Shown: positions 22,401 through 31,433 of the stretch, piece after piece
Layout of the letters: every line of letters begins with the position of its first letter
Position numbering within the stretch: the stretch's first letter is position 1
NCBI RefSeq assembly: GCF_000988165.1
Contig: NW_020169304.1
Location: 1-64,000 of the forward strand
Length of the DNA: 64,000 nucleotides
Source of the DNA: Vairimorpha ceranae
Lineage: Eukaryota > Microsporidia > Nosematidae
Direction of reading: 5' to 3'
Translations under genes and position numbers: made by a program
The notes under the pieces: generated by a model
What the model saw: the letters and a program-made list of their open reading frames with translations, nothing else
Database searches by the model: none
What the model was told of the DNA's origin: nothing

Positions 22401-24232
22401 TTTACAATTTTTGAACCTTTTTTTATGATTTTTTTATATGATTTATAAATTTCAATCTTTTTGCTAATAGACAGATTTGTAGTAATCTTGTCTTTGTAAC
22501 ATTTAAAAAAGCAAGATATTTCATATGCACTCTTAAGCAGCGTATCTATTATTTCTGATGCTTTATCAATAAATAAATCTCTACTAAAAAATATATCGGA
22601 TATTATTTTAAAAATATTATGCACTTCTTCTTCTGTATTAATTTTTAAGCAGTATTTTGCACTGTTTAAAATATTTGTAAGGTATCGATTTGCTATACGA
22701 TAATTTTTACAAATAACTAAATTGTCTTCTAAAAATTGCTTTTCATTATAAATTTTCCCTTCTTCGTATTTTAATGTCGTTAATCTATTATTAAATATTT
22801 TAGTTGACAACTTCTTAACATGATATTCCAACTCATCAATAAAAGTTATTTTAATTAAATATTTAATTTTAAGATTTATAATCTTTTGAAGTATTTTAAA
22901 AATTTTATCAATTTCTATGTAAAACATATCATATTCCGCGTTTGTGATATTATGTGACATATCAACAAAAATCGTTAAAATTTTGTGTGTTTTTAATATA
23001 AAATCTAAAATTTCTTGTGTATCTTTAGTGTATAAATTTTTTTTGCATAAATTTAGAAATTTAAAAAACTTTGTATCTCTATTTACATATAATTTATATT
23101 CCATTGTAAACACCATCTTCTCATTAAGAATATGTGTCAACATCTTTAAGAAATCATGTTTCTTATTTTTTGAAATAATTTCAAGTTCACAAATTTTAGA
23201 TTTTAAATCATTTACGAATATATTAGATTCTTCTCTAAAAAAAAGTTCTACTATTTCTTTAATATTTTGTATGTATTCATTTAGATAAAATATTTTGTTA
23301 TTATCAAAAGTTAAAAATTTACAAATTTTGTCATAAACTGTAATGCGTTCTTCTGACGTAGACTCGGAAAATTTGGAATATGACAAAAAAACAGAAAATT
23401 GTTTCATAATTTCAACTTTTTCTTTAAATGACTTACAAAAATTAAACTGTTTTTTAAACTCTATTGCTAAAAATTCTAAATTAGATTGAACATTTTGTGT
23501 CTTTGCAATAGATTCATTTAGAGAATATTTTTTTGCAATGTTTTTTAATGCAAAATAGATTTCATAATTTTTAATCTTTTCTCTAAAAATATTTATCTCA
23601 TTTTCATCAATTGTATAAAGAAAGCTTTTCTCTACAATTAAATTTATTAATTTTTTGTAATACAATATTTTATTAATATCGCATTCTGAATATCCTAATA
23701 TGTGTACAATATTTAAATGAATCTCAATATTATAGGTATTGTAATAAATAACTGATTCATATATTTCTTTAGGACTTTTCAATGATAAAATGTATTCTAC
23801 ACAATAACTATTATAAAAAATTTCTTCTAAATTATGTAAAATCTGATGTTGTCGTAATGATGCAAAATCTAACCTATTTAGAATACCTTGATATATCTCC
23901 GAGTTAAAAAATATTATAAGATATCCTAGATCAATAAGTTTTAAATCATCACGTTTATGTATATCTTCCAGTTGATTTTTTATAGAACAACTTTCAAATT
24001 GAAGTAACTTTTCTTGGTTGTTTAAATAAGCTTTTGATATTTTGATAGAAATAAATGCTTCTGAAAGTACTTTATATTTAAGACAATGTAGAAGGTTACT
24101 ATTTTCTTTGCATAAAAAAAGCATTTCTAAAAAAGATTTTTTCGATAGATCTTCAGTGTAATAACTTTTCTTTTGTAGACAAGATGCAGCCTTAATTATT
24201 TCTTTAAAAGCTTTGTAATTTAAATTTTCCAT
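16436..24232 (-). CDS. DYN1: Cytoplasmic dynein heavy chain, strongly reduced
   Basis: A 2,598-residue dynein motor subunit, against about 4,090 in yeast. Before the motor are ~1,150 residues of tail and linker. P-loops of four AAA modules can be read: AAA1 G-E-S-S-T-G-K-T near residue 1170, AAA2 G-Q-S-L-T-G-K-S near 1375, AAA3 G-E-M-G-I-G-K-R near 1537, and AAA4 G-D-R-L-S-G-K-N near 1740. AAA1 has a Walker B L-C-L-D-E-C-N-R. The coiled-coil stalk and microtubule-binding domain lie at about 1915-2220, followed by AAA5/AAA6 and almost no C-terminal domain, as in fungi. AAA3 and AAA4 lack the Thr/Ser after the P-loop Lys. The longest frame begins at TTG; the ATG at 24232 with CCC just upstream (GGG 24237-24239) is the start. 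Confidence 0.92.
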   Translation of the reverse strand: MENLNYKAFKEIIKAASCLQKKSYYTEDLSKKSFLEMLFLCKENSNLLHCLKYKVLSEAFISIKISKAYLNNQEKLLQFESCSIKNQLEDIHKRDDLKLIDLGYLIIFFNSEIYQGILNRLDFASLRQHQILHNLEEIFYNSYCVEYILSLKSPKEIYESVIYYNTYNIEIHLNIVHILGYSECDINKILYYKKLINLIVEKSFLYTIDENEINIFREKIKNYEIYFALKNIAKKYSLNESIAKTQNVQSNLEFLAIEFKKQFNFCKSFKEKVEIMKQFSVFLSYSKFSESTSEERITVYDKICKFLTFDNNKIFYLNEYIQNIKEIVELFFREESNIFVNDLKSKICELEIISKNKKHDFLKMLTHILNEKMVFTMEYKLYVNRDTKFFKFLNLCKKNLYTKDTQEILDFILKTHKILTIFVDMSHNITNAEYDMFYIEIDKIFKILQKIINLKIKYLIKITFIDELEYHVKKLSTKIFNNRLTTLKYEEGKIYNEKQFLEDNLVICKNYRIANRYLTNILNSAKYCLKINTEEEVHNIFKIISDIFFSRDLFIDKASEIIDTLLKSAYEISCFFKCYKDKITTNLSISKKIEIYKSYKKIIKKGSKIVKIKIPLIKQCIKQRLKDYYDSNIEKCKTDPFFDIKMSWQVFKINKLFYKKKLNYNVPEIESKVFIVDHIQNLKENFYKFLMQKDFDFDIKSFKIRYLEYKKSLVRQIKIEKFVNYVSYQKKPNNIDLYKKSLKYLRFIKYHFTSTSHVDKLQFLIDNALDDYKFTSKLALIKKISLYKDFTKKFVNFADILHNNSELDLENVLKKAILSDDINRKIKNLKLMISNLYYFDKENDSIIDFEQRHKLFSAGNSNNKILNDCLADINSIDILLEYKELCNVIREDINDLIYKNNNIILLIKNIIKYADIESYNMLIQILTEKSFKQLVVDEIIKQNKSYQDLIESEISHLKVLIIDLYFVPNKDIINFINGKIFIDDIFKSVFNLDKILYRDNVCIGFESKNEKIYFKEKIEQIQKYKTPEDFKNYFLLFKSKLQEKLYEYFIKRYKILNVDKFKSSANNIPDNISFIDDFINEYMYFSGLKYNNTIKIQFLKKHEQKYSDDFRLLYPKPDIDMQIDKMYLYTKSLQKNIYNLIYHPPTSIIYTELTNTIFNKISLSLIYNSGCILYGESSTGKTETIKYYCRSIGKPLYVFCCSEQLDINLLQNIILGCKINGWYLCLDECNRLSDNVMSKLSDLITENTNEIKFFMTLNLGYLGRNKLPTTLKALFTEIRVDDPNIDDILEIYFSKEIINLFNDLKRKHSGLPHYNFSLRALNTILFNLGDDNSTTNLLTYYYAIFNTKDKLLLKSFITNLSHYDLFEFGTSNSTGILLYGQSLTGKSTLLKEMIKKRNVNFHFFHKFDEKILYDVIKENQDSELWIIYDMILDSKWIENLNSVLDDNKTLCMKNGELLKIGPNIKFIFETNDISKITPATLTRVFTIYFEHTDNYKQISKYTNIDLSNKNIEYSSIIQNVRNLIYTSQKNNVIFLQGEMGIGKRNFFNNLIGKNSKVLNLNCREIHSLKFFEHKNIYLEEYEKASEQLKQEIKELYEFGTIQDKKQTMKLFISYNGTDDLQKTNYKARINCNILFIKSRDNRYFNLKENKILEFNINKTEEVTDSLRNLQVTGKYEEKYIPQEIYELYKSGKIKYFECFKIMACTSLTECFVDFFTQDINSLCLNKAIKFFVDCKLNFILLGDRLSGKNWLLKDYKLNIIQVFKQTCDIIYPPNTVTAILTNSLDLLSNKIIKENFTIKLYSCTKFIIDFDEFIKNIDILSDNCQNILKYNFIKNITLKPCKCCIQNEKEILNVMTIDDIKFKRENMTYKMISSNLKISDKYGTNLLSFPNMFKLMDFINTAVKTFKELTKFNKFLLDGQKKIQNFHAISHEKKETLKNNNILRKKYHNELNDKIINIKKIEEEINTEKKFLENKKQENLNFYNQIKQKQEYVKKRLNEGESKLKESANKINMITKKNIAELRSMNNPPKTVHYVINILFNLITSEKELDLSNNFKKKSWSELLVFLKSFDLNSLIDASTANILDINILVDKEKEIKKSSQVCSIIYEWIINKHEYKLIKEELQPLEDEISKLLDDGKIALNVIKENEIKLEILENNLTKYNSECKELNKEYEETKQEMLFLKKEIEKYDLLISKIEEEKNNWIIKEFTLDLIYDNLFDNKVILSKQYTDANYLNTNVKDINFKKIISNIYKFKRNIIISDAINDEEIYKLCKFQTESKDFNIVLLNSTSSLYECIGYKLEKIEQFTVKSTVDIKNMQNTLLKSIVNGDILEIIESKNILDQAREELKKLENLREFYEKLNNVYKILYKKYQLSFKVYNDFLVKNNFMQDSNLSENKLLEKSEKFCLYFDINDIFKYDTNILIITNTEDYVYYLEKNIFFKKIISIGDKNHNYIYKKLLDSGNDLYLIKNIDLFDDAIEDKSNNKFIYISEYNRSKNMLKDCRVLNFKYKFDYERSLNFYKKIFTNENEDLIIFHCQLIKKIYEHNLEKKYTFTVKDLDFVIKHKNNISFEYLKYLVYINKIDKCDYELLFLILREKR

Positions 24233-24581
24233 TTTAGGGTAAAAAATAAAAATGTTCAAGAAAATAAACATCAAGCATAATTATGCTTAAAATTTAAATT
24301 TGTATTTTTTATAAGAACTTTGTTTGTTCGAAAATACATCTACATAAAATTTCCTATAACCAACAACTTTATTTTAAGATTTGTTAATTTTTTAGAAATC
24401 TTTACCTCTTCTAATCTGTTACTATATTTAAATATTTATAGAATCTTGTTTCTCAAAAATTAAATATTTAATAAATATTTAATAAACATTTTTGTACATT
24501 GCACAGTTAAAAATGCAATATGCAAAACATTATTTTAAAAGATTTAATGATCCAAAAGAAATTAATGTAAAAGTAAAAATT
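24233..24581. other. Intergenic region
   Basis: About 350 bp between the dynein start and the importin stop, both on the minus strand. It holds the dynein start signal (GGG 24237-24239) and a short run of ATTTAATAA-type AT repeats near 24460-24500. No gene is seen. Confidence 0.55.
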
Positions 24582-27443
24582 TTATTCTTTAACTCTTTGT
24601 TGTACTCTTGACCTATTTTCAAACACATTTTTGATAGCACTTTTTTTTTCAGAGGACATATTCGAAATTACAAGAGCACAAATACTAGTGTTAAAAGAAG
24701 AAGATTTAAAAATGTTATCAATATAAGCATATGGATCCCAATAATCTAAAACAGAAGAAAAATAAATATCTTCTTCCAAATAAAAATCGTCTTTTAAGTC
24801 ATTATATTCTTCTGAATATTCACCATCTGTATATTCTTCATCCAATTCATTGTCTTCTTCTTTATCACTTTTAGCCATAAGTTTATTTCTTGCATCAATA
24901 GCATCAGGAAGGCTGCAAAAGACTGTAAAAAAGCAGTTAGAAATTTGTTTAATGTCGCATCTTATTTGAATATCAGACTGTGGGATACTAAAAAGTTTAC
25001 CTAAAAATCTAATCACAATTTTTTTATCGTGTACTCTTTTGAATTGTTTCCTTTTGTCGCACATTAAAAAGAAAAACATTTCATCAAAATTTCTTAGCTT
25101 AAGAATATTATATGTATCAAACGGTCTTATAACAAAACAATTCATTATCAATTCTATTCCAAAAATAATAGCAGAAGTACTTTCATCTAATTTTGTTAGA
25201 TTTTCAGTTACTAATTCAAGAATTGCAGCCAATTTATCAGGAAATGCCGTAAAGAATTGTTCTCCAATGTTTAGTAACAAAGATTCAATAATTTTACAGC
25301 CCGTTATAAAACTTTCATCATAAATATAACCTTCTTCATCTGCAACACAAAGATTTACAAAAATTGTAAAAAATTTATCAATAAAAAATTGGTTTAGTAA
25401 CTTTTCCTTGCCATTACAAATTGCATTATCAATAATTTCTGATATTTCTTGAGAATACGGCAAAATAATATCTTTAGTATCAAGATTAAGAATTAAACAC
25501 AACAACTTTTCCATAGAATCATCAAAAGTAGTAATAGAATAAAAAAAGCAATTAATGATGTCTAATACTTCCTGATAATAATCTTCTTGATTTTCAAGTA
25601 AAACGAGCTCTAAAACATCGTAAAAATTTTTAAACAAATCAAATGTTAACTGGGCAGGAAGATTTTCTGTACTAATAACAGTTTCTACATTACGAAAAAA
25701 TCCTGAAATTACCATAATTCTATTTTCCGATTCCGTCTGTTCATCAGCTAAATGTGATTTTATAAGATTACCCATCGAACTAACCAATTTTGGTGCAAAA
25801 AAAGTTACTTCGTCTGTAAAGGACTGCATAATATTATCTAAAAGATATGTCAAAGGCTCAATGTCATAACTTTTACTTAACGTTAATATACTTTCGACAA
25901 GTTCACCTATATAATTTATGACATAATTTGCCAATTCTTTATTGCTAATAAAAAAATTCATTGCCAATGTTGAGTCTACACTCAATATAGGATGCCTTCC
26001 TCTGACTATTGTCATAACATTAGATATTGCATCTAAAACATTCTGATTTAAAGTTACTTTTTCTTCTACAGATGACAAAAAATAACAGGCCTGCGATTTT
26101 AAAATAGGAATGCCATACTTTAAATCATAAAAAACATAATTAAATAAAATATTTTCAAATAATGCTTTTGATGCTTTAAATAATGTATGAGAAACATGAC
26201 TCATTAAAAAATAAACTCCATAGCTTCTTTTATGATTTTTTTCTGTAGGATTATTTTTTGCATCTTCCAAAATATGAATAAAAAACTGAAAAAGCCAATC
26301 CATCGCTGCACCATTATGTTTTAAAGATTTTATAATTTCACTAAAAAGTGAACCGCATTCATTTCTAAGATCACATTCAAGGTAATGATATTTTTGTCTT
26401 ATATACCTTTCTGGGTCATTTTCGAAACAATTTTCTTCATTATCATCAAATTCATGTACAGCCAAAATATATTCTGTAATAATAAAAATAAGATCTTTAC
26501 TCATATATTTATAAGTATCTTTATCTGATGCACAAAGGGTCAAAAAACATACTGTATTTAATTCAATAGGTTCAGATTTGTAACCGAGATTATCTACCAT
26601 TAATTGCGCCAAAAACACTTCATAAATATACGTAAATCTTTGTGGTTCTGTAATAAATTTTGAAAGCTTTTCATTTTTATAAAACTTTTTAATGCCTTTA
26701 TTACATGCTTTATAAAGAAAATGTGAAACCCACTTTTTCATTTTCATAAAGTATTTATCGGAATTATTTTGCATCTTTAAGATTTCAGTACTAAAATTAA
26801 TGACATAAGAAAAAACATCTAATCGCTGTAAAAAATTTGGAACAGAATAATAGTTATAAGATTTCGAAATAAATTTCATAATTTCTTTTGCTGTTTTAAA
26901 ATCATTTTTAGAAACAAATGGATATAAAGTGGAAACTAATTCTTCGCCAGATTTTTCGTAAATTAAATTTAAAATGTCTTCTAGATTATAAATAATTTTT
27001 TTGCCATAAAAAATATGTCCTATTATATTTAAAGCAATAGAAAAGCGTAATAATTCATTCGACTTAATCATATCAGAAACTTTAGAAAGAAATTCTTGTA
27101 CAACCTGGGGCGACTCATAATCAAAAAAATGTACTAAGATCTTATTGTAAGAAACATTATTAATTTCATCTGCTGAAATATAAAAATCAATAAGATTACT
27201 AATAATAAAGTTTTTAGATGATTCAAATTCTTGATTTGACCACTCACTTATTACTGAACTCTTAAAATAAATAGAAGATGTTTTTTTTACAATTATGTTA
27301 GAATCCTTCATTAAAGTGGTTGGTAAGGACGTAAGAAATTTATAATCTTTTTGTAGTTGTGCTAATCTTACCTCAGATTTTGTTCTAATGTTAATATCTG
27401 GGTTTAATGTATTGATAAAAATTTCTTTGATTTCGGGATTCAT
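24582..27443 (-). CDS. Importin-beta family karyopherin (importin-7/8, Sxm1/Nmd5 type)
   Basis: A 953-residue all-helical HEAT-repeat protein. The N-terminus has the importin-beta N-terminal pattern: a first helix pair, then R-T-K-S-E-V-R-L-A-Q-L, then V-K-K-T-S-S-I-Y-F-K-S, as in Sxm1, Nmd5 and importin-7. A strongly acidic stretch around residues 860-905, rich in E and D with Y, is typical of the importin-7/8 C-terminal region. It should carry ribosomal proteins, histones or transcription factors through the nuclear pore. Yeast has two paralogues, and which one this corresponds to cannot be decided. GGG 27446-27448 (CCC in gene sense) supports the start. Confidence 0.78.
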   Translation of the reverse strand: MNPEIKEIFINTLNPDINIRTKSEVRLAQLQKDYKFLTSLPTTLMKDSNIIVKKTSSIYFKSSVISEWSNQEFESSKNFIISNLIDFYISADEINNVSYNKILVHFFDYESPQVVQEFLSKVSDMIKSNELLRFSIALNIIGHIFYGKKIIYNLEDILNLIYEKSGEELVSTLYPFVSKNDFKTAKEIMKFISKSYNYYSVPNFLQRLDVFSYVINFSTEILKMQNNSDKYFMKMKKWVSHFLYKACNKGIKKFYKNEKLSKFITEPQRFTYIYEVFLAQLMVDNLGYKSEPIELNTVCFLTLCASDKDTYKYMSKDLIFIITEYILAVHEFDDNEENCFENDPERYIRQKYHYLECDLRNECGSLFSEIIKSLKHNGAAMDWLFQFFIHILEDAKNNPTEKNHKRSYGVYFLMSHVSHTLFKASKALFENILFNYVFYDLKYGIPILKSQACYFLSSVEEKVTLNQNVLDAISNVMTIVRGRHPILSVDSTLAMNFFISNKELANYVINYIGELVESILTLSKSYDIEPLTYLLDNIMQSFTDEVTFFAPKLVSSMGNLIKSHLADEQTESENRIMVISGFFRNVETVISTENLPAQLTFDLFKNFYDVLELVLLENQEDYYQEVLDIINCFFYSITTFDDSMEKLLCLILNLDTKDIILPYSQEISEIIDNAICNGKEKLLNQFFIDKFFTIFVNLCVADEEGYIYDESFITGCKIIESLLLNIGEQFFTAFPDKLAAILELVTENLTKLDESTSAIIFGIELIMNCFVIRPFDTYNILKLRNFDEMFFFLMCDKRKQFKRVHDKKIVIRFLGKLFSIPQSDIQIRCDIKQISNCFFTVFCSLPDAIDARNKLMAKSDKEEDNELDEEYTDGEYSEEYNDLKDDFYLEEDIYFSSVLDYWDPYAYIDNIFKSSSFNTSICALVISNMSSEKKSAIKNVFENRSRVQQRVKE

Positions 27444-27749
27444 AAGGGCTTTAAAATTTTAAATTTTAAAAAATAATTTTTGAAATCTTGACATTAAATA
27501 CAAAAACATTTTTAAACGTAAACTTCCTTTTTAAGACATAGTAGTGCGCATAGCGTGAAATGGTTTTTTGTAATAAAGAGCCTTTAAAAAACAATAAGAA
27601 TATAATTATGCAAATGACATATTTTATTAAATATAAATTGATATAAATTAACATCTTATTTATTACATTTCTGAATTGTATTTAATTACAAATACAACTA
27701 CTTTTAATTTTAAAATCGTCTATAAATATTGTAAAATAATAAATTGATT
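27444..27749. other. Intergenic region
   Basis: About 300 bp upstream of the importin gene. The only frame (27466-27654, minus) encodes a hydrophobic 62-residue peptide without a CCC start signal and is not called. No RNA gene is seen. Confidence 0.5.
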
Positions 27750-27914
27750 TTATTGATTCACGTTCTTCCGTATGAATTCAGAAAATGAAAATGGTAAATC
27801 TTCAGGGCTATCAAGTTCCTCTCTTGAAATTCTAAAAATTGGTTGAAAATTATCCGAAAAATTATTTTGTTTATTTGTATCATTTTTTGAAGAGTTTATT
27901 GTTTTATTTTCCAT
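27750..27914 (-). CDS. Possible small protein (54 residues)
   Basis: A short frame divergent from CCT7. From the ATG at 27914 it encodes 54 residues, polar and Asn-rich at first, then F-R-I-S-R-E-E-L-D-S-P-E-D-L-P and F-S-F-S-E-F-I-R. A longer version would start at 27941 and abut the CCT7 start signal. The composition is normal for a protein rather than low complexity, and only ACC, not CCC, precedes the ATG. No homologue is recognised. It may be a real small gene or chance. Confidence 0.35.
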   Translation of the reverse strand: MENKTINSSKNDTNKQNNFSDNFQPIFRISREELDSPEDLPFSFSEFIRKNVNQ

Positions 27915-27945
27915 GGTAAATGTTACATCTTTTTTTTTCATACTA

Positions 27946-27949
27946 CCCC
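27946..27949 (+). promoter_or_regulatory. CCCC start signal of CCT7
   Basis: CCCC five bases before the ATG at 27955 selects this start over the in-frame ATG at 27913, which would overlap the divergent small ORF. Confidence 0.6.
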
Positions 27950-27954
27950 TTTTA

Positions 27955-29472
27955 ATGAATCAGCTTTTCATAGAAACTGAAAAAATTCAAGATCCACGAG
28001 AAGGCAAACTACAAGTTATCTCAAACATTGATACATGTGTAAAAATATCTGAAATTTTAGAACCTACATTGGGACCTTATGGCATGGATAAATTATTTAC
28101 AGGTGAGAATTTTCTTATTACAAATGATGGTGCTACTATTCTAAAAAAGTTAAATATTGTACATCCCGTTGGGGACTTTTTTGTTAAAATGTCAGAATCA
28201 CAAGATAATGAAATAGGAGATGGTACTACAAGTGTAGTTATACAAGCAGCTGCCATTTTAAATATGCTTAAACCATTAATTAAAGAAGGTTTACCACTTG
28301 ATGAAATTTATGAAGAGTTACATAAAATAAAGAATCTCTGTCTTAAAGAACTAGAACATTATAAAATTGAATTTTCTGATGATCTTCTTCTTAGCTTAGC
28401 AGAGACTTCTATTAATTCTAAGAACATTAGAAACGTGAAAAAACAGTTTTCAAAAATGATTCTTAGTGCTGTACAAAATGTTAATGGTGATTTAAAAATG
28501 ATAGGCATTAATAAAATTCCGGGTGGAAGTATTTCTGATTCTGTTCTTGTTAATGGTATAGCTTTTGAAAAATGTTTTACATATGCTGGATATGAACAAC
28601 AACCTAAGAAAATTTTGAATCCTAAAATTTGTTGTATTAATGTTGAGCTTGAATGGAAAGCCGAACGAGAAAATGCAGAAATGAAAATTGAAAGCATTAA
28701 TGAATATAAAAAGGTTGTTAATACTGAATGGAATTTGATAAAAGAAAAATTAGATTCGATTATTGAATCTGGAGCAAATGTTGTTTTAAGCTCTTTACCA
28801 ATAGGAGATTATGCTACACAATATTTTGCAAAAAATAATATTTTTTGTGCAGGACGCGTATCTAAAGACGATCTTTTGCGTGTTACAAGTGCATTTGGCG
28901 GAGTTATAGTAAGTAGTACTAATTATTTAAACAATTGTTTAGGTACATGCGCTGTATTTGAAGAACGCCAAATTGGCAAAGAAAGGTTTAATTATTTTGA
29001 AGGAAAGAATGCTAATGCTTGTACTTTGATATTGAGAGGGCCTGGTATTGAAGTATTGAATGAGGTAGAAAGAAGTGTTAATGATGCACTTAATGTTATT
29101 AAGGTTGCTATTAAGCACAAAGAAGTTGTTACTGGTGGTGGATCTGTTGAAATGAGACTTTCTAAATTTTTAAAAGAAATTTCTGTGAAATACAAAGATA
29201 AAAAGTATTTTATTTGCAAGGCAATATCTCAGAGCTTTGAAAAGATACCCTTTGTTTTGGCAAATAACTTTGGTTTGGATACCACATTAACAATCCCACT
29301 TTTAAGAAAAAGTTTTAAGAACGAAAAATATACTTCAGGATTGGGCATTAGAGGTGTGACAGATATGCAAAAACAAGCAGTTTTTGAGCCTTTGCAAACC
29401 AAAATTAACATTATAAAAACCGCATTTGATGTTGCGGCTACAATAATTACTATTGATTCTACTATAGTTTAA
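27955..29472 (+). CDS. CCT7: Chaperonin TCP-1 eta subunit (CCT7)
   Basis: A 505-residue subunit of the cytosolic CCT/TRiC chaperonin that folds tubulin and actin. It has the group II motifs T-L-G-P-Y-G-M-D-K near residue 40, N-D-G-A-T-I-L near 60, G-D-G-T-T-S-V near 90, and V-T-G-G-G-S-V-E near 380. The eta assignment rests on matching stretches such as L-K-M-I-G-I then K, F-x-Y-A-G-Y/F-E-x-Q-P-K-K and N-V-E-L-E-x-K-A-E that are specific to CCT7. The usual catalytic Asp regions are retained. The length is slightly under the ~550 residues of fungal eta. Confidence 0.92.
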   Translation: MNQLFIETEKIQDPREGKLQVISNIDTCVKISEILEPTLGPYGMDKLFTGENFLITNDGATILKKLNIVHPVGDFFVKMSESQDNEIGDGTTSVVIQAAAILNMLKPLIKEGLPLDEIYEELHKIKNLCLKELEHYKIEFSDDLLLSLAETSINSKNIRNVKKQFSKMILSAVQNVNGDLKMIGINKIPGGSISDSVLVNGIAFEKCFTYAGYEQQPKKILNPKICCINVELEWKAERENAEMKIESINEYKKVVNTEWNLIKEKLDSIIESGANVVLSSLPIGDYATQYFAKNNIFCAGRVSKDDLLRVTSAFGGVIVSSTNYLNNCLGTCAVFEERQIGKERFNYFEGKNANACTLILRGPGIEVLNEVERSVNDALNVIKVAIKHKEVVTGGGSVEMRLSKFLKEISVKYKDKKYFICKAISQSFEKIPFVLANNFGLDTTLTIPLLRKSFKNEKYTSGLGIRGVTDMQKQAVFEPLQTKINIIKTAFDVAATIITIDSTIV

Positions 29473-29717
29473 TTAAATTTAATTTATTTTTTATATTTAC
29501 AGAAGTTTTGTTTACGTTTCTATAAAAAAATTAATATATTTTGTTACTTTTAGTTCTTCAAACACATAGCACTATAAAAATACATTTAACTTTTTATCTA
29601 AAAATAAGATATTTTTATAAATAAAATTTTAAATACAGCTTACTTACAAATAAATTTGTTTTTTCGCATTACTTTAAAATCAAAAATTCTTATAAATATT
29701 TTCTACATTTTATGCAA

Positions 29718-29720
29718 CCC
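29718..29720 (+). promoter_or_regulatory. CCC start signal of RPA1
   Basis: CCC directly precedes the ATG at 29721 and lies inside the longer frame that would begin at 29712, so 29721 is preferred. Confidence 0.55.
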
Positions 29721-31433
29721 ATGAAATTGGAAGAAGGAACAGTAGAAGTTTTGTTTAATAATCAAAATGAACATCCACTTTTTAATAAGCCTGTTTTACA
29801 AGTACTTATGTGTCAAAAAGTAAATCATAAAGAAGGTGAAAAACTTAGATACAGAGCTTATTTATCTGATGGTTTACATTATATAAGAGCAGTTTTTGGT
29901 TCAGAATTGACACCTCTCCTTGAGACAAATCAGATCGAAAAATATTCTTTAGTTAAACTTGATAGTTTTATTTTTAGACTTATTAAGGGAAATGCATACA
30001 TTTACATTTATTCACTTGCAGGTTACGAAAATTGTAATGTAGAAATTGGTAACCCAACGCCTATATATTCGGATGGATCGAATCGTACTGACACTAATAA
30101 GCAAAAAGTTAATGAAGATGAGACACCTAAAAAAAGTAAGGTAGCTAAATCAGTTGAAAATAAGCAAACAGAAGATCCAAATAAGTATACACAAATAAAT
30201 TCAATTAACCCTTTTTGTAACAAATGGATTATAAAAGGGAGAATTGTTCTTAAAAGTGATATCAGAAAATTTTCGAATAAAAAAGGCGAAGGAAAGCTTT
30301 TTAGTTTTGAAATTGCGGACGATTCTGGACAAATAAAAGTAGTTGCTTTTTCAGAATCAGTGGATATTTTTTATCCAATTATCGAGATAGGTCGGGTTTA
30401 TACTATCCAGAAAGGAGAAATAAAAATGTCTAAAAAAACATTTTCGAATAATAACAATGATTATGAAATACAACTTGATGTTAACTCTGAAATAAAAAAG
30501 GTTGAAGATAACGAGACACCAAAGTTCTTTTTTAATTTTGTAAAAATTAAAGATATTACATCAAGTAATGCGCCTATTGATATTGTTGGTATAGTTAAAG
30601 AAGCTGGTGAAGCAGTTTCTTTTATTGTTAAAGCTACACAAAAAGAGTCATTACGTAGAAATATTACTTTGATCGATGAAACGGGAAGTATTAGAGCTAC
30701 TTTTTGGGGAGCAAAAGCCGAGGAAGAAATTGAAGTTGATTCTGTCTTAGCGATAAAGAGTATTAAAGTGTCTGATTTTGGAGGAGTAAGTCTGTCATCA
30801 ATTCATACCTCGCAAATTCATAAGAATCCAGATATTTCAGAATCTCATTCTTTGTTGGGTTGGTATAACACCGAAGGTAAAAATGTTAAAATAGACTTGC
30901 CTGAACGAGATCTTAAAATTTTTAATATTAGTGATGTAAAAAATCAAGAAATGCCTTATTCGGCTGTACGTGCTACCTTAATGTTTATTAAAGAAGATAA
31001 TCTTATGTATGACTCTTGCAAAGAAGAAAATTGTACGAAAAAGGTTTATAAAAATGAATTTGGTGAATATAGATGTGAGAAATGTGACAAAAATTCTTAT
31101 GAGTGTACACATAGATATCTTATACATGCTAATATTAGTGACTCTACTGGACAATTGTGGGCTACTTTATTTAATGATCAGGCGATATTACTTTTAGGAA
31201 TGTCTGCTTCAGATTTTAGAGAGATGGCTGATAATGATCCAAATCAGTCTCAAATGTTTATTAAAAAATTTTTGTACAGAGAATATATCATCAAGCTTAG
31301 ATCTAGACAAGATAATTACAATGATGAAATTAAGATGAGACATAATATTAGTGAAATAAGAGAAGTTAATTACAAAGAAGAAACGAAGAAGGAAATTTTA
31401 TATGTTGAAAAATTGCTGAGAGAAAGCAATTAA
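29721..31433 (+). CDS. RFA1: Replication protein A large subunit (RPA1)
   Basis: A 570-residue single-stranded DNA-binding protein used in replication, repair and recombination. An N-terminal OB domain covers residues 1-105, then a linker, then three DNA-binding OB folds. DBD-A begins around 150 (N-P-F-C-N-K-W-I-I-K-G-R-I). DBD-C carries a zinc finger, C-x4-C then C-x2-C, around residues 433-456. The C-terminal helix for trimerisation is present. The layout and length match fungal Rfa1 (~620 residues). Confidence 0.92.
   Translation: MKLEEGTVEVLFNNQNEHPLFNKPVLQVLMCQKVNHKEGEKLRYRAYLSDGLHYIRAVFGSELTPLLETNQIEKYSLVKLDSFIFRLIKGNAYIYIYSLAGYENCNVEIGNPTPIYSDGSNRTDTNKQKVNEDETPKKSKVAKSVENKQTEDPNKYTQINSINPFCNKWIIKGRIVLKSDIRKFSNKKGEGKLFSFEIADDSGQIKVVAFSESVDIFYPIIEIGRVYTIQKGEIKMSKKTFSNNNNDYEIQLDVNSEIKKVEDNETPKFFFNFVKIKDITSSNAPIDIVGIVKEAGEAVSFIVKATQKESLRRNITLIDETGSIRATFWGAKAEEEIEVDSVLAIKSIKVSDFGGVSLSSIHTSQIHKNPDISESHSLLGWYNTEGKNVKIDLPERDLKIFNISDVKNQEMPYSAVRATLMFIKEDNLMYDSCKEENCTKKVYKNEFGEYRCEKCDKNSYECTHRYLIHANISDSTGQLWATLFNDQAILLLGMSASDFREMADNDPNQSQMFIKKFLYREYIIKLRSRQDNYNDEIKMRHNISEIREVNYKEETKKEILYVEKLLRESN

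Noticed and set aside
18492..23288. Plus-strand frames inside the dynein gene (e.g. 18492-18761, 20382-20672, 22944-23288)
   Set aside because: They are antisense shadows of the dynein coding sequence, without start signals or family likeness.
27466..27654. 62-residue hydrophobic minus-strand frame upstream of the importin gene
   Set aside because: Low complexity, no CCC signal and no recognised family.
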